Position numbers and translations under genes: made by a program. The notes under the pieces are model-generated. The model had not been told where the DNA came from and did not search any database. It worked only from the letters and a program-made list of their open reading frames with translations. Of a DNA stretch of 64,000 bases, positions 35,447 to 43,709 are shown one piece after another (position 1 is the stretch's first letter; every line of letters starts with the position of its first letter). The DNA comes from Nocardioides panzhihuensis (lineage in GTDB: Bacteria > Actinomycetota > Actinomycetes > Propionibacteriales > Nocardioidaceae). The stretch lies in the NCBI RefSeq assembly GCF_013408335.1, contig NZ_JACBZR010000001.1, positions 2,418,001 through 2,482,000 of the forward strand, written 5' to 3'.

Positions 35447-36454
35447 ATGGCAGTGACAGCGACGTCGGAGACCGGGCCCCTCGCCGGGTTTGAGCTCTTC
35501 CGGACCAGGGACCCCTTGGTAGCGCAGGAGTCAGCGACACGCGTAACGGCACCGCACCGACTGCGGGTGTACGGCCAGGACGTCGACTTCGCGGCGGCTT
35601 TCGACGCCGTCGAGGTTGGTCCCGTGACCCTCGGTGTCATCCGTTACGGCACCGATGTCACGATCGAGCGCCCCCGGTTCGACGGCTTTCTCGCTGTCCT
35701 GGTGCCGCTTTGCGGCCAGCTGGCGGTCGAACAGCATGGGCACGAGCATGTCGCCGAACCGGAGCGCTCGATGGTCGTCCTCTCCCCCGGACACGACGAC
35801 AGCCGCGTGCGCTGGGCACGCGGGACCACCGTGCTAGCGCTGAAGGTGGAGTCGGCAGAGCTCAACCAGGCCCTTCGCTGGGTGGCCCCTCAGGCCGACG
35901 AGCGCCCGTTCGTGGCTTCCTCTCCCGTGGTGACCGGCTCGGCGTCGCGCGCCGTGATCGGCACGGCGCAGCTGTTCACCGACGTCTTCTCCCGCATCGG
36001 ACCGAGCAAATCTGTTCCGCTGCCCTTGGCGAGGCGGCTGCGCGAACAGGCAATCACCACGCTGTGGCTCTCCGTGCCCAACAACCACACCGACGTCATC
36101 CATCAGATCCGGGAGGTGCCCAAGTCGGCCCATGTCCGCCAGGCGATCGACCTCCTCGCCGCAGAGTCTCGAGCGGAGTACACCGTTCCAGACCTGGCTC
36201 GAGCCGTCCATGTCGGCGTTCGGGCACTTGAGATGGCGTTCCGCAGGGACCTCGACCAGACCCCGCTGCAGTACGTACATAGGATCCGCTTGGAGCGTGC
36301 CCACGACGACCTCCGCGACCTGGGCCCCTCAGAGACCACGGTCACCGAGGTCGCCCTGCGATGGGGCTTCCCGCATCTCGGGCGCTTCGCGGCCCGTTAC
36401 CGGGCCCAGTTCGGGGAGATGCCTTCGGAGACGCTCAACTCCCCTGCCCAGTAA
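35447..36454 (+). CDS. AraC-family regulator (second of two)
   Basis: 335 residues with a cupin-like N-terminal sensor (about 60-130) and a C-terminal double helix-turn-helix: YTVPDLARAVHVGVRALEMAFRRDLDQTPLQYVHRIRLERAHDDL and VTEVALRWGFPHLGRFAARYRAQFGEMPSETL. The architecture matches the regulator at 22801. Placed between folD and demethylase 3, it probably activates the rightward genes. A TTGACA at 35382 may belong to its promoter, but no good -10 was seen. Confidence 0.85.
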   Translation: MAVTATSETGPLAGFELFRTRDPLVAQESATRVTAPHRLRVYGQDVDFAAAFDAVEVGPVTLGVIRYGTDVTIERPRFDGFLAVLVPLCGQLAVEQHGHEHVAEPERSMVVLSPGHDDSRVRWARGTTVLALKVESAELNQALRWVAPQADERPFVASSPVVTGSASRAVIGTAQLFTDVFSRIGPSKSVPLPLARRLREQAITTLWLSVPNNHTDVIHQIREVPKSAHVRQAIDLLAAESRAEYTVPDLARAVHVGVRALEMAFRRDLDQTPLQYVHRIRLERAHDDLRDLGPSETTVTEVALRWGFPHLGRFAARYRAQFGEMPSETLNSPAQ

Positions 36455-36569
36455 TCATTCGGAAACTGCATAGGGCGACGGATCGCATCGGATAGTCGCT
36501 CGCTCGCCCTCTTCGTAGCGTGCTTGAGGACCCAGCACACTCCGGCATCGCCGGAACGAAGGAGGCATC

Positions 36570-37928
36570 GTGACGCAGCAAAATCTCGAGCAGTTGATTC
36601 AGAAGTCGGGCGGCAACCCGGCGAAGATGCTCCGCCAGCTTCCGGGCGGCCCCTACCGCTTTCCGATTCCGGAGGAGGAGTACACGAACTGGCGCGACGA
36701 GCAGGAGTCGTGGCGGACCAGCGCTATCCTGTTCGATCAGTCTTTCCACATGAGCGACGTCTACTTCAAAGGGCCGGACGTCAAGCGCCTGTTCTCCGAC
36801 ACCGGCGTCAACTCCTTCCGGACCTTCGGGAAGAACAAGGCCAAGCAGTTCGTCGCTGTGAACCCGCGCGGGAAGGTGATCGCTGACGCGATCCTGTTCG
36901 CGTTTGCCGATGACGAGTATTCGCTCGTTGGCGGGCCCGCGGCCGCGAACTGGGTGCAGTACCACAGCGAGATCGGCGACTACGATGTCACGGTCACCCG
37001 CGACGAGGCGAGCATGTGGAACCCGGGCGACCGGTTGCTCTTTCGGCTGCAGATTCAAGGCCCCCGCGCCCTCGATGTGGTCGCGGCTGCCGCGGACGGA
37101 GCGCTCCCGGAGATCGGATTCTTCCACGTCGGTGAGTTCACTATCGCCGGCACGACGGTTCGAGCACTTAACCACACGATGATCGGGACGCCCGGTCTGG
37201 AGCACACGGGCCTGGAGATGACCGGCCCGTGGACCGAGCACGACAAGGTGTACGCCGCACTCGTCGAAGCGGGCGAACAGTTCGATATGCGGATCGGCGG
37301 CTCACGCTCGTATCCGACTACTTCCAACGAGTCGGGCTGGATCGCGCTACCCCTCCCCGCGGTCTACAGCGGAGACGACATGAAGGCATATCGCGAGTGG
37401 CTGCCGGCCATGGGGTTCGAGGGGCAGGCGTCTCTCGGCGGCAGCTTCTACTCGGAGAACGTCGAGGACTACTACGTCAGCCCGTACGACCTCGGCTACG
37501 GGCGGGTCGTGAAGTTCGACCACGACTTCATCGGCCGTGAGGCGCTGGAGCGGATCGCCGAAGGGCCGCGGCGCCGCAAGGTGTGGCTGGAGTGGGACGA
37601 CGCGGACGTCGCTCGGGTGCTGGCCAGCAGCCTGACCGCCGGACCCGAGCGGGCGAAGTTCCTCGGCCTGCCCTCTGCCTGGTTCTCGATCATCCACTAC
37701 GACAAGGTGCTCTCCGGCACGGACATCGTTGGATTCGGAATGGACCCCGTTTATACGGTCAACCAGCGTCACGTCACGTCCCTCGCCATGATCGATGAGG
37801 CCAAGGCGACCGACGGCACCATCCTCACTCTCACGTGGGGCGACGAGGCGTCGATCGGTCACAAACTCCGGGTCGAGACGCACAAGGAGACCACCGTGCG
37901 GGTGCGCGTCCGCACGACACAGATCTAG
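36570..37928 (+). CDS. THF-dependent O-demethylase, paralog 3 (LigM/DesA-like)
   Basis: 452 residues from GTG 36570 with AAGGAGG just upstream. It follows paralog 1 closely along its length: QNLEQLIQKSGGNPAKML, FPIPEEEYTNWRDEQ, FDQSFHMSDVYFKGPD (His60), VNSFRTFGKNKAKQF, YPTTSNESGWIALPLPAVY and LGYGRVVKFDHDFIGREALE. The Tyr31 equivalent of LigM is again Phe. It transfers an aromatic O-methyl to THF. A TAGCGT box at 36516-36521 is a possible -10. It leads the ring-cleavage genes that follow. Confidence 0.88.
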   Translation: MTQQNLEQLIQKSGGNPAKMLRQLPGGPYRFPIPEEEYTNWRDEQESWRTSAILFDQSFHMSDVYFKGPDVKRLFSDTGVNSFRTFGKNKAKQFVAVNPRGKVIADAILFAFADDEYSLVGGPAAANWVQYHSEIGDYDVTVTRDEASMWNPGDRLLFRLQIQGPRALDVVAAAADGALPEIGFFHVGEFTIAGTTVRALNHTMIGTPGLEHTGLEMTGPWTEHDKVYAALVEAGEQFDMRIGGSRSYPTTSNESGWIALPLPAVYSGDDMKAYREWLPAMGFEGQASLGGSFYSENVEDYYVSPYDLGYGRVVKFDHDFIGREALERIAEGPRRRKVWLEWDDADVARVLASSLTAGPERAKFLGLPSAWFSIIHYDKVLSGTDIVGFGMDPVYTVNQRHVTSLAMIDEAKATDGTILTLTWGDEASIGHKLRVETHKETTVRVRVRTTQI

Positions 37929-38043
37929 GCAACAGGTTCGCCTATCGGCTATGCGGAGTTCGTCACAGGCCTCGGTGAGTGCGGACCGATCGGGCAGGCT
38001 TTGACTCAACCGTTCACCGCGATCCAATTCCAAGGAGCAACTC

Positions 38044-38904
38044 GTGCGCATCGCCAACCTCTTGGGCCGTCTGGTCCTGGTCGCCCCGGAGGGTGCCCGG
38101 GCAATCGATGTCGAGCGGGCGAGCGGTGGGCGGTTCGGGCCGGACGTCCAGGCGATCTACGGCCGGTGGGCAGAGTTCACCGCCTGGGCGGAGAGCGTCG
38201 ACCTGTCGGCGGCTGTGCCGTTCGCCGTTGAGAACCTGGGCGCACCGGCGCCGGCACCTGGACAGTTGCTTGCCATCGGCTTGAATTACGCCGACCACGC
38301 CGCCGAGTCCGGGTTCGCCGTGCCTGACGCCCCGACTGTGCTGTTCACCAAGTGGGCCTCGTGCCTGACTGGGCCGGTCACCACGGTCGAGCTGCCCGAC
38401 GGCGGCAACACCGATTGGGAGGTCGAGCTGGTCGTCGTTCTGGGGAAGCGGGCCTGGCGGATCGAGGAAGACAAGGCATGGGACCACGTGGCCGGGCTGA
38501 CCGTCGGCCAGGACCTCTCCGAGCGGATCACCCAGACCGCCGGCCCGTCGCCGCAGTTCAGCCTGGGCAAGTCGCTACCTGGCTTCGGCCCGATGGGGCC
38601 ATGGCTGGTCACCCACGATGAGTTCGCCGATCCGGACGACCTCGAGATCGGGTGCGCGATCAACGGCGAGACCGTGCAGAAGGGCCGTACGAGGGACCTG
38701 ATCTTCTCGGTGTCATCCATGATCACCAAGGTCTCAGCCAGGCTGCCACTGATGCCCGGCGACGTGCTGTTCACCGGGACCCCGGCCGGCGTCGGCGCTG
38801 GGCGAAAGCCACCCCGGTTCATCCGCCCGGGAGATGAGCTCGTCTCGTACGTCTCCGGCATCGGCGAGCTGCGTCAGCGCTTCGTTGCCGCGCACTCCGC
38901 CTGA
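38044..38904 (+). CDS. Fumarylacetoacetate hydrolase family protein
   Basis: 286 residues from GTG 38044 with AAGGAG 8 nt upstream. The FAH domain occupies about 75-280: LAIGLNYADHA, WEVELVVVLGKRAW (two metal-ligand Glu), GQDLSERITQ (Asp), LGKSLPGFGPMGPWLVT and FTGTPAGVGAGRKPPRFIRPGDEL. Members hydrolyse C-C bonds of ring-cleavage products or act as isomerases, decarboxylases or hydratases on similar 2-oxo acids. Placed before the extradiol dioxygenase, it should process the opened ring. Confidence 0.85.
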   Translation: MRIANLLGRLVLVAPEGARAIDVERASGGRFGPDVQAIYGRWAEFTAWAESVDLSAAVPFAVENLGAPAPAPGQLLAIGLNYADHAAESGFAVPDAPTVLFTKWASCLTGPVTTVELPDGGNTDWEVELVVVLGKRAWRIEEDKAWDHVAGLTVGQDLSERITQTAGPSPQFSLGKSLPGFGPMGPWLVTHDEFADPDDLEIGCAINGETVQKGRTRDLIFSVSSMITKVSARLPLMPGDVLFTGTPAGVGAGRKPPRFIRPGDELVSYVSGIGELRQRFVAAHSA

Positions 38905-38936
38905 TTACACCGATTCCGCATACGAGGAGCACTGTC

Positions 38937-39881
38937 ATGGCCCTGCACCGCCTCACCAAGATCGTCATGGGCGTTCCCAACCCCGACGAGACGGCCGCGT
39001 ACTACACCGACTTCGGGCTGGCCCCCGGCAACCTCGACACGGCGCCGAACGCTGATCGCACCTTCTCGACCGTCGACGGCGGAGAACAGCTGCAGGTAGT
39101 TCACAACGACCGGCGGCGCCTCTTGCAGATGGGGGTCGGGGCGGACGATCCCGACGACCTCGACCGTGTGGTCGCCTCCCTGACCGACCTCGAGGTCCCG
39201 GTCGAGCGCACCGAGCGCGGCATCCGCGCGATGGACCCTGGCACCGGAGTCGTCGTCTTGGTCGAAGTCGCCGACCGCTACGACCAGGAACCAACGCCCG
39301 CGCCGGCCTACAACTCCCCCGGCGTCAACGCACGCACCGAGTCTCGCGCTCCGGGTATCGAGCGGGAGGGCGTCGTACGGCCGCGCAAGCTCGGCCACGT
39401 CGTGCTCGGCTCGACAGATCAGGAGTTCTCCCAGAAGTTCTTCCAGCAGGGCATCGGGTTCAAGGTCAGCGACACAGTGCCCGGGCTGGCGGCGTTCATG
39501 CGGTGCTCCACCGACCACCACAACGTGCTCGTGCAACAAGCCCCGGTGGCCTTCCTGCATCACACCTCGTGGCAGGTTGACGACGTCGACGAGGTCGGCC
39601 GCGGCGCCACTTCGATGCTCGAGAAGGACCCGGACCGGCATGTGTGGGGTCTGGGCCGTCACCACGTCGGATCGAACTTCTTCTGGTACCTCAAAGACCC
39701 CGCCGGCAACTTCTCCGAGTACTACGCCGACCTCGACTGTATCGTCGACGACGCGCTCTGGACGCCAGGAGTGTGGGAAGGCACCCGCGGACTCTTCAAC
39801 TGGGGCCCTCCCCCGCCGCCGTCCTTCCTTGCCCCCGACGACCTTGCCGAGCTCATGACCGGCGCCCACCAGCCCGGCTGA
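38937..39881 (+). CDS. Type I extradiol ring-cleavage dioxygenase (VOC family)
   Basis: 314 residues with two glyoxalase/VOC modules. The catalytic C-terminal module has the Fe(II) ligands in typical positions: His154 (LGHVVLG), His208 or 209 (LHHTSW) and Glu261 (FSEYYADLD). Family members include BphC and catechol 2,3-dioxygenase-like enzymes that cleave next to the diol. Demethylation of a methoxyphenol would create the diol. The stop overlaps the acetoacetyl-CoA synthetase start (TGATG). Confidence 0.85.
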   Translation: MALHRLTKIVMGVPNPDETAAYYTDFGLAPGNLDTAPNADRTFSTVDGGEQLQVVHNDRRRLLQMGVGADDPDDLDRVVASLTDLEVPVERTERGIRAMDPGTGVVVLVEVADRYDQEPTPAPAYNSPGVNARTESRAPGIEREGVVRPRKLGHVVLGSTDQEFSQKFFQQGIGFKVSDTVPGLAAFMRCSTDHHNVLVQQAPVAFLHHTSWQVDDVDEVGRGATSMLEKDPDRHVWGLGRHHVGSNFFWYLKDPAGNFSEYYADLDCIVDDALWTPGVWEGTRGLFNWGPPPPPSFLAPDDLAELMTGAHQPG

Positions 39882-41896
39882 TGGGCACTGAGGACGACAC
39901 CGTGGTCGGTCCCGTCCCGATCTGGAACCCAGATCCGAAGGTGGTGGCCGATGCGGCCGTCACCCGTTTCGGCCGATACGTCACCGAGTGCACGGGGACC
40001 ACATTCGACAGCTATCTCGATCTATGGGCATGGTCGGTCGACCACCTCGAGCAGTTCTGGGCCACCATCTGGGACTACTTCGAGATCCTGGCCGACGGCC
40101 ACCCGACCACTGTGCTCGCGGAATCCTCGATGCCCGGCGCGAGATGGTTTCTCGGAACGAGGCTCAACTACGCCGAGCACGCCCTCCGGTACGGCGCCGA
40201 CGACACCGTAGCGGTGACCGCAGTGGCCGAGGACGGGACCACCACGCGGACCACCCGCGGGCAGCTTCGCGCCCAGGTCGCCGCGGTGTCGGGATGGTTG
40301 CGCGAAGCTGGCGTTCACCCCGGGGACCGGGTGGTCGGTTACCTGCCCAACACGACCGAGACACTCGTCGCGTTCCTCGCCGCTGCAAGCATCGGCGCGG
40401 TGTGGTCGGCCTGCGCGCAGGACTACTCGGCGCACGGGGCAGCCGCGCGTTTCGCACAGCTCGAGCCGGTCGTCTTGTTTGCCGCGGACGGCTACTCCTG
40501 GAACGGGCGGTCCTACGACCGGCGCAGCGAGGTCACCGCACTGCAGCAAGCGTTGCCCACGTTGCGCGCCACGGTCCACGTACCCAATCTCGGGCTGCCT
40601 ATCGACATCGAGGCTGATTCCGGTGGTACGCACGCCACCTGGGAGCAGGCCACCGCTCGGTCGGCGGAGCTGCGTTTCGAGCAAGTCGCGTTCGACGCTC
40701 CGCTGTGGGTCCTGTTCTCGTCCGGCACCACAGGCTTGCCCAAGGGCATCGTGCATGGTCACGGCGGCGTGCTCCTCGAGCACCTCAAAATGCTCGCCCT
40801 GCACCTCGACGTCGGCCCCAGCAAACCGTTGTTCTGGTACACCACGACCAACTGGATGATGTGGAACATCGTCGCCTCCGGCTTGCTGGTGGGCGCACCG
40901 ATCGTCTTGTACGACGGCAGCCCCAGCTACCCCGACACCGCTCGGCTGTGGCAGGTCGCCGCCGCTGAGCAGGTCGCGATGCTCGGCGTCAGCCCCGGCT
41001 ACCTCCTCGCCAGCGCCAAGGCCGGCCTTCAGCCCGGCCGCGAACTCGACCTCCGTGCACTACGCACGATCGGCGCCACCGGAGCCCCGCTGTCGGCAGC
41101 CTCCTACCAATGGGTGCACGACGCGGTCGGGCCGTCGATCCAGCTGGCTTCCACCAGCGGCGGTACGGACGTGGTCGGCGGTTTCGCCGGGAGCGCCCCG
41201 ACCACACCGGTATGGGCTGGAGAGATCTCAGCCCCCAACCTCGGCGTCGCACTCGAAGCATGGAACGAGGCCGGTCAGCCCGTGGTTGGCGAGGTGGGTG
41301 AGCTCGTCGTCACCAAACCGATGCCCTCCATGCCACTCTACTTCTGGAACGACCCCGACGGCGAGCGGTACCGGGACGCCTACTTCGCCACCTACCCCGG
41401 CGTATGGCGGCACGGCGACTGGATGCAGGTCACCGAACACGGCAGCGTCATCGTCTCGGGACGCTCCGACTCCACGCTCAACCGCCACGGCGTCCGCCTC
41501 GGCAGCGCCGACATCTACGACGCCGTGGACAAGCTCCCGCAGATCACCGACTCGCTGGTAGTCGGCGCCGAGCTAGGAGGCGGGAGGTATTGGCTCGTCC
41601 TATTTGTCGTCCTCGCTGACGACTCCACGCTCGATGGCGAGCTGACCAGCGAGATCGAGCAGGCAATCGCCACGTCGGCCTCGCCCCGGCACGTACCCGA
41701 CGACATCATCACCCTCGACACCCTGCCTCACACCCGCACCGGCAAGCGACTCGAAGTGCCCGCAAAACGACTGATCCAAGGACATGCCCTGGCCACGGTC
41801 GCAAGCAGGGACGCCGTGGACAACTTCGACGCGCTGGCGCAGTTCACAAAGTACGCAGGCGGGCCTGCACGTCCCGGCTCTGCTCCGCCAGCCTGA
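39881..41896 (+). CDS. Acetoacetyl-CoA synthetase
   Basis: 671 residues. The N-terminal part IWNPDPKVVADAAVTRFGRYV, the ACS-type core (SSGTTGLPKGIVHGHGG, TSGGTDVVGGF, FATYPGVWRHGDWM, SDSTLNRHGVRLGSADIYD) and the catalytic Lys in TGKRLEVPAKRL match acetoacetate-CoA ligase. It makes acetoacetyl-CoA from acetoacetate and ATP. This suggests that ring cleavage plus FAH-type hydrolysis releases acetoacetate, or that the enzyme activates a similar 3-oxo acid. Last gene of the rightward run. Confidence 0.85.
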   Translation: MGTEDDTVVGPVPIWNPDPKVVADAAVTRFGRYVTECTGTTFDSYLDLWAWSVDHLEQFWATIWDYFEILADGHPTTVLAESSMPGARWFLGTRLNYAEHALRYGADDTVAVTAVAEDGTTTRTTRGQLRAQVAAVSGWLREAGVHPGDRVVGYLPNTTETLVAFLAAASIGAVWSACAQDYSAHGAAARFAQLEPVVLFAADGYSWNGRSYDRRSEVTALQQALPTLRATVHVPNLGLPIDIEADSGGTHATWEQATARSAELRFEQVAFDAPLWVLFSSGTTGLPKGIVHGHGGVLLEHLKMLALHLDVGPSKPLFWYTTTNWMMWNIVASGLLVGAPIVLYDGSPSYPDTARLWQVAAAEQVAMLGVSPGYLLASAKAGLQPGRELDLRALRTIGATGAPLSAASYQWVHDAVGPSIQLASTSGGTDVVGGFAGSAPTTPVWAGEISAPNLGVALEAWNEAGQPVVGEVGELVVTKPMPSMPLYFWNDPDGERYRDAYFATYPGVWRHGDWMQVTEHGSVIVSGRSDSTLNRHGVRLGSADIYDAVDKLPQITDSLVVGAELGGGRYWLVLFVVLADDSTLDGELTSEIEQAIATSASPRHVPDDIITLDTLPHTRTGKRLEVPAKRLIQGHALATVASRDAVDNFDALAQFTKYAGGPARPGSAPPA

Positions 41897-42215
41897 TACG
41901 TGCGAGCGGCCTATCGGTACTCGACAAGGCAGAACTCACGGCACCGTTACCCTCTCAGGTCGCTCACGCCAACCATGAACCCCGGCCTCGTACTCGAGCC
42001 GCTCGCCGCCCCAGGGACGCGGCATAGTCGCGAAGTGAGCGTGTGAACTGCTGTTCCTAGCCGAGGCCGGCGGCTCCCGCCTCGTCGTGCGCCCACTGCC
42101 CTCTGCGTGGAGCCTGGATCAGCTCGCCGAGGACGACATCGCCGTCGCCGCCGGCAAACAAACATCCGCCCGTGACCAAAAGCGCAGGCCACGGGCGGAT
42201 TATCAGGTGATCCTT
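41897..42215. other. Intergenic region left of repeat copy B
   Basis: 319 bp after the acetoacetyl-CoA synthetase. It contains the copy B hairpin (42164-42200) and, on the plus strand from about 42052, a short open stretch including SAWSLDQLAEDDIAVAAGKQ without a start. The stretch may be a gene tail, but I cannot assign it. Confidence 0.45.
42164..42200 (-). terminator. Hairpin terminator at repeat copy B
   Basis: Arms ATCCGCCCGTG and CACGGGCGGAT (11 bp, perfect), extendable through one G-U pair to about 14 bp on the minus-strand transcript. It is 15 nt from the repeat, like the other copies, and could also end the rightward operon at 41896. Confidence 0.65.
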
Positions 42216-42304
42216 TACAGGTACTGACCGTGTTGGAGACCTGCTCGATGGAACGGCCGGGCTCGGTGCCCTGCTTGCCGGTGATGAGCGTACGGATGAA
42301 GACG
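42216..42304 (-). repeat. ATPase 3'-end direct repeat, copy B (attachment-site-like)
   Basis: 89 bp matching 59338-59427 with one C deleted in the GACCCG run and one substitution (GTA for GTG near 42293). The deletion lies within the last codons, so this copy would encode VSNTVSTC instead of VSNTGQYL. It therefore could not serve as a working ATPase end. It bounds island 1 on the right and island 2 on the left. Confidence 0.9.
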
Positions 42305-42487
42305 GCCCGCACGAAAGCGCTGTTGAGCGCTCGGGACGCGTCCGGACCGGCTGGGAGACGCCCGGACATGGCGCCAAGCGTTGGCGCTGTCAACACGCAT
42401 CCGCCGCTTATCGAGCTACTCGCAGAACGACACGTCCGACCCAATTGCATGGATCCCGAGCACGACGATGTTCGGCCGACGCATTGC

Positions 42488-43555
42488 CTAGCGAGTGAGC
42501 TGCTTGATCAACTCCGCCGGCGTACCTTCGACCTTGTCACCGATCGGGTCCTCCTCGTCGATCGACATCTCCAGCCGGCTGACACCGACACGCTCCGCGT
42601 CCTCTGCGACGGTGAGGAGGTCAGCTTGCGTCTTGACGGTCAGCACCAGCCAAGTTTCGGTCCCACCGCCGATGAAGGTGACGCTCGCGATCGGCGAATC
42701 CTTCAGCCCTTCGAGCACCGCAACCTCGGCCCCGACTTCCTCGACCGTGCCCATCACCAGGAGGAACCCCTCAGAAGGCACGTCGGCGACCGACACGAAA
42801 AGGTCGTTCGGGTTCACCAGCTTCGCCTGCGCCGCGAGAGCCGACCTGTTGACATCGACTGTGTCCGCCAAGGGAACATTGAAGCGGAGTCCGATCTTGT
42901 TCGGCTTCTCGTTGATGCCGCCGACCTGCACCAACGCGCCGTCGTACGCGCTCCAGTCAGGCAGGCTTTCGAGGTCCGTCACGACGCTGTCGATCAGGCT
43001 CGCGTCGAGCTTGTCCATCGCCACCAGAACGTGAAAGCCACCTGGTGCCTCGACCGAGAGCGTGCCATAACGGGTCGCATGATCCCCCAGCGCCTTCAGG
43101 ACGGTGATGGTGACTCCCATCGGGTCCTCAACGCCGTCCAGCGACACCCGGAACGAGTCATCGATCCCTCCCGCACCAAACGGCTTGATCTCCTCAGAGG
43201 TGTATTGATCGAGTTCCAGACCTGCCAACTCCACGAACGCGGCAACGGCCTCGTTGGGCAGTTGCTGCTGCGCCACGTCGGATCCGACGACCACGCCGTT
43301 GCTCGTCAGGTCCCAGCCGTTCAGCCTGGTTGCGAGACCGCCGTCGTCCTCCCACTCGGCGATCCGATCGGCGACCGGCTTCAGGTCGCTCTCCTTGACG
43401 CCTGAGAACTCCACCCGCCGGTCATCGACATCGACCTGCTCGACTCCGGCCATCTTCAGGAGGTCTTTCTCCAAGGCCGCGTCCCGATCGAACGGCCCGC
43501 ATCCCGACAGGCCCAGCACCATGCCAGCGACCCCAACCCCGAGCATGAGTCTCAT
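42488..43555 (-). CDS. Hypothetical lipoprotein
   Basis: 355 residues. MRLMLGVGVAGMVLGLSGC is a lipoprotein signal with lipobox LSGC (Cys19), and a GGGGA ribosome site supports this start over more distal ones. The mature part is acidic, without further membrane helices, and seems to contain repeated alpha/beta units around DLKPVADRIAEWEDDGG and AEVAVLEGLKDSP. I do not recognise a family. It lies 154 bp downstream of the SUKH gene on the same strand and may work with it at the cell surface. Confidence 0.7.
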   Translation of the reverse strand: MRLMLGVGVAGMVLGLSGCGPFDRDAALEKDLLKMAGVEQVDVDDRRVEFSGVKESDLKPVADRIAEWEDDGGLATRLNGWDLTSNGVVVGSDVAQQQLPNEAVAAFVELAGLELDQYTSEEIKPFGAGGIDDSFRVSLDGVEDPMGVTITVLKALGDHATRYGTLSVEAPGGFHVLVAMDKLDASLIDSVVTDLESLPDWSAYDGALVQVGGINEKPNKIGLRFNVPLADTVDVNRSALAAQAKLVNPNDLFVSVADVPSEGFLLVMGTVEEVGAEVAVLEGLKDSPIASVTFIGGGTETWLVLTVKTQADLLTVAEDAERVGVSRLEMSIDEEDPIGDKVEGTPAELIKQLTR

Positions 43556-43709
43556 CCGTGTCCCCGATCCGAGTACGTTGTTCGATCGCTTCTGGCGTGT
43601 CCACGCAAACAGTGCCACGCCGCCAGCGTCGCTGGGCGCCAGGGCGCCCAACATACGAGTGGGCTGCTGCCGGGTCGGGGCTGACATTGCGCTGATCCCG
43701 GTATGCACG

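Larger units (their letters stand above)
22385..42304. mobile_element. Island 1: folate-dependent O-demethylation island
   Basis: A segment of about 19.8 kb bounded by direct repeats of the ATPase 3' end (copies A and B). Its cargo is a coherent catabolic set unrelated to the flanks. No integrase or transposase is present, so mobility by its own means is not shown; the boundaries are inferred from the repeats. Confidence 0.55.

Noticed and set aside
42000..42215. Possible integrase or excisionase remnant left of copy B
   Set aside because: The short open stretch has no recognisable recombinase motif and no start codon.
22385..42304. Insertion sequence or transposon origin for the repeats
   Set aside because: The repeats are direct, encode a host gene end, and no terminal inverted repeats or transposase were seen.
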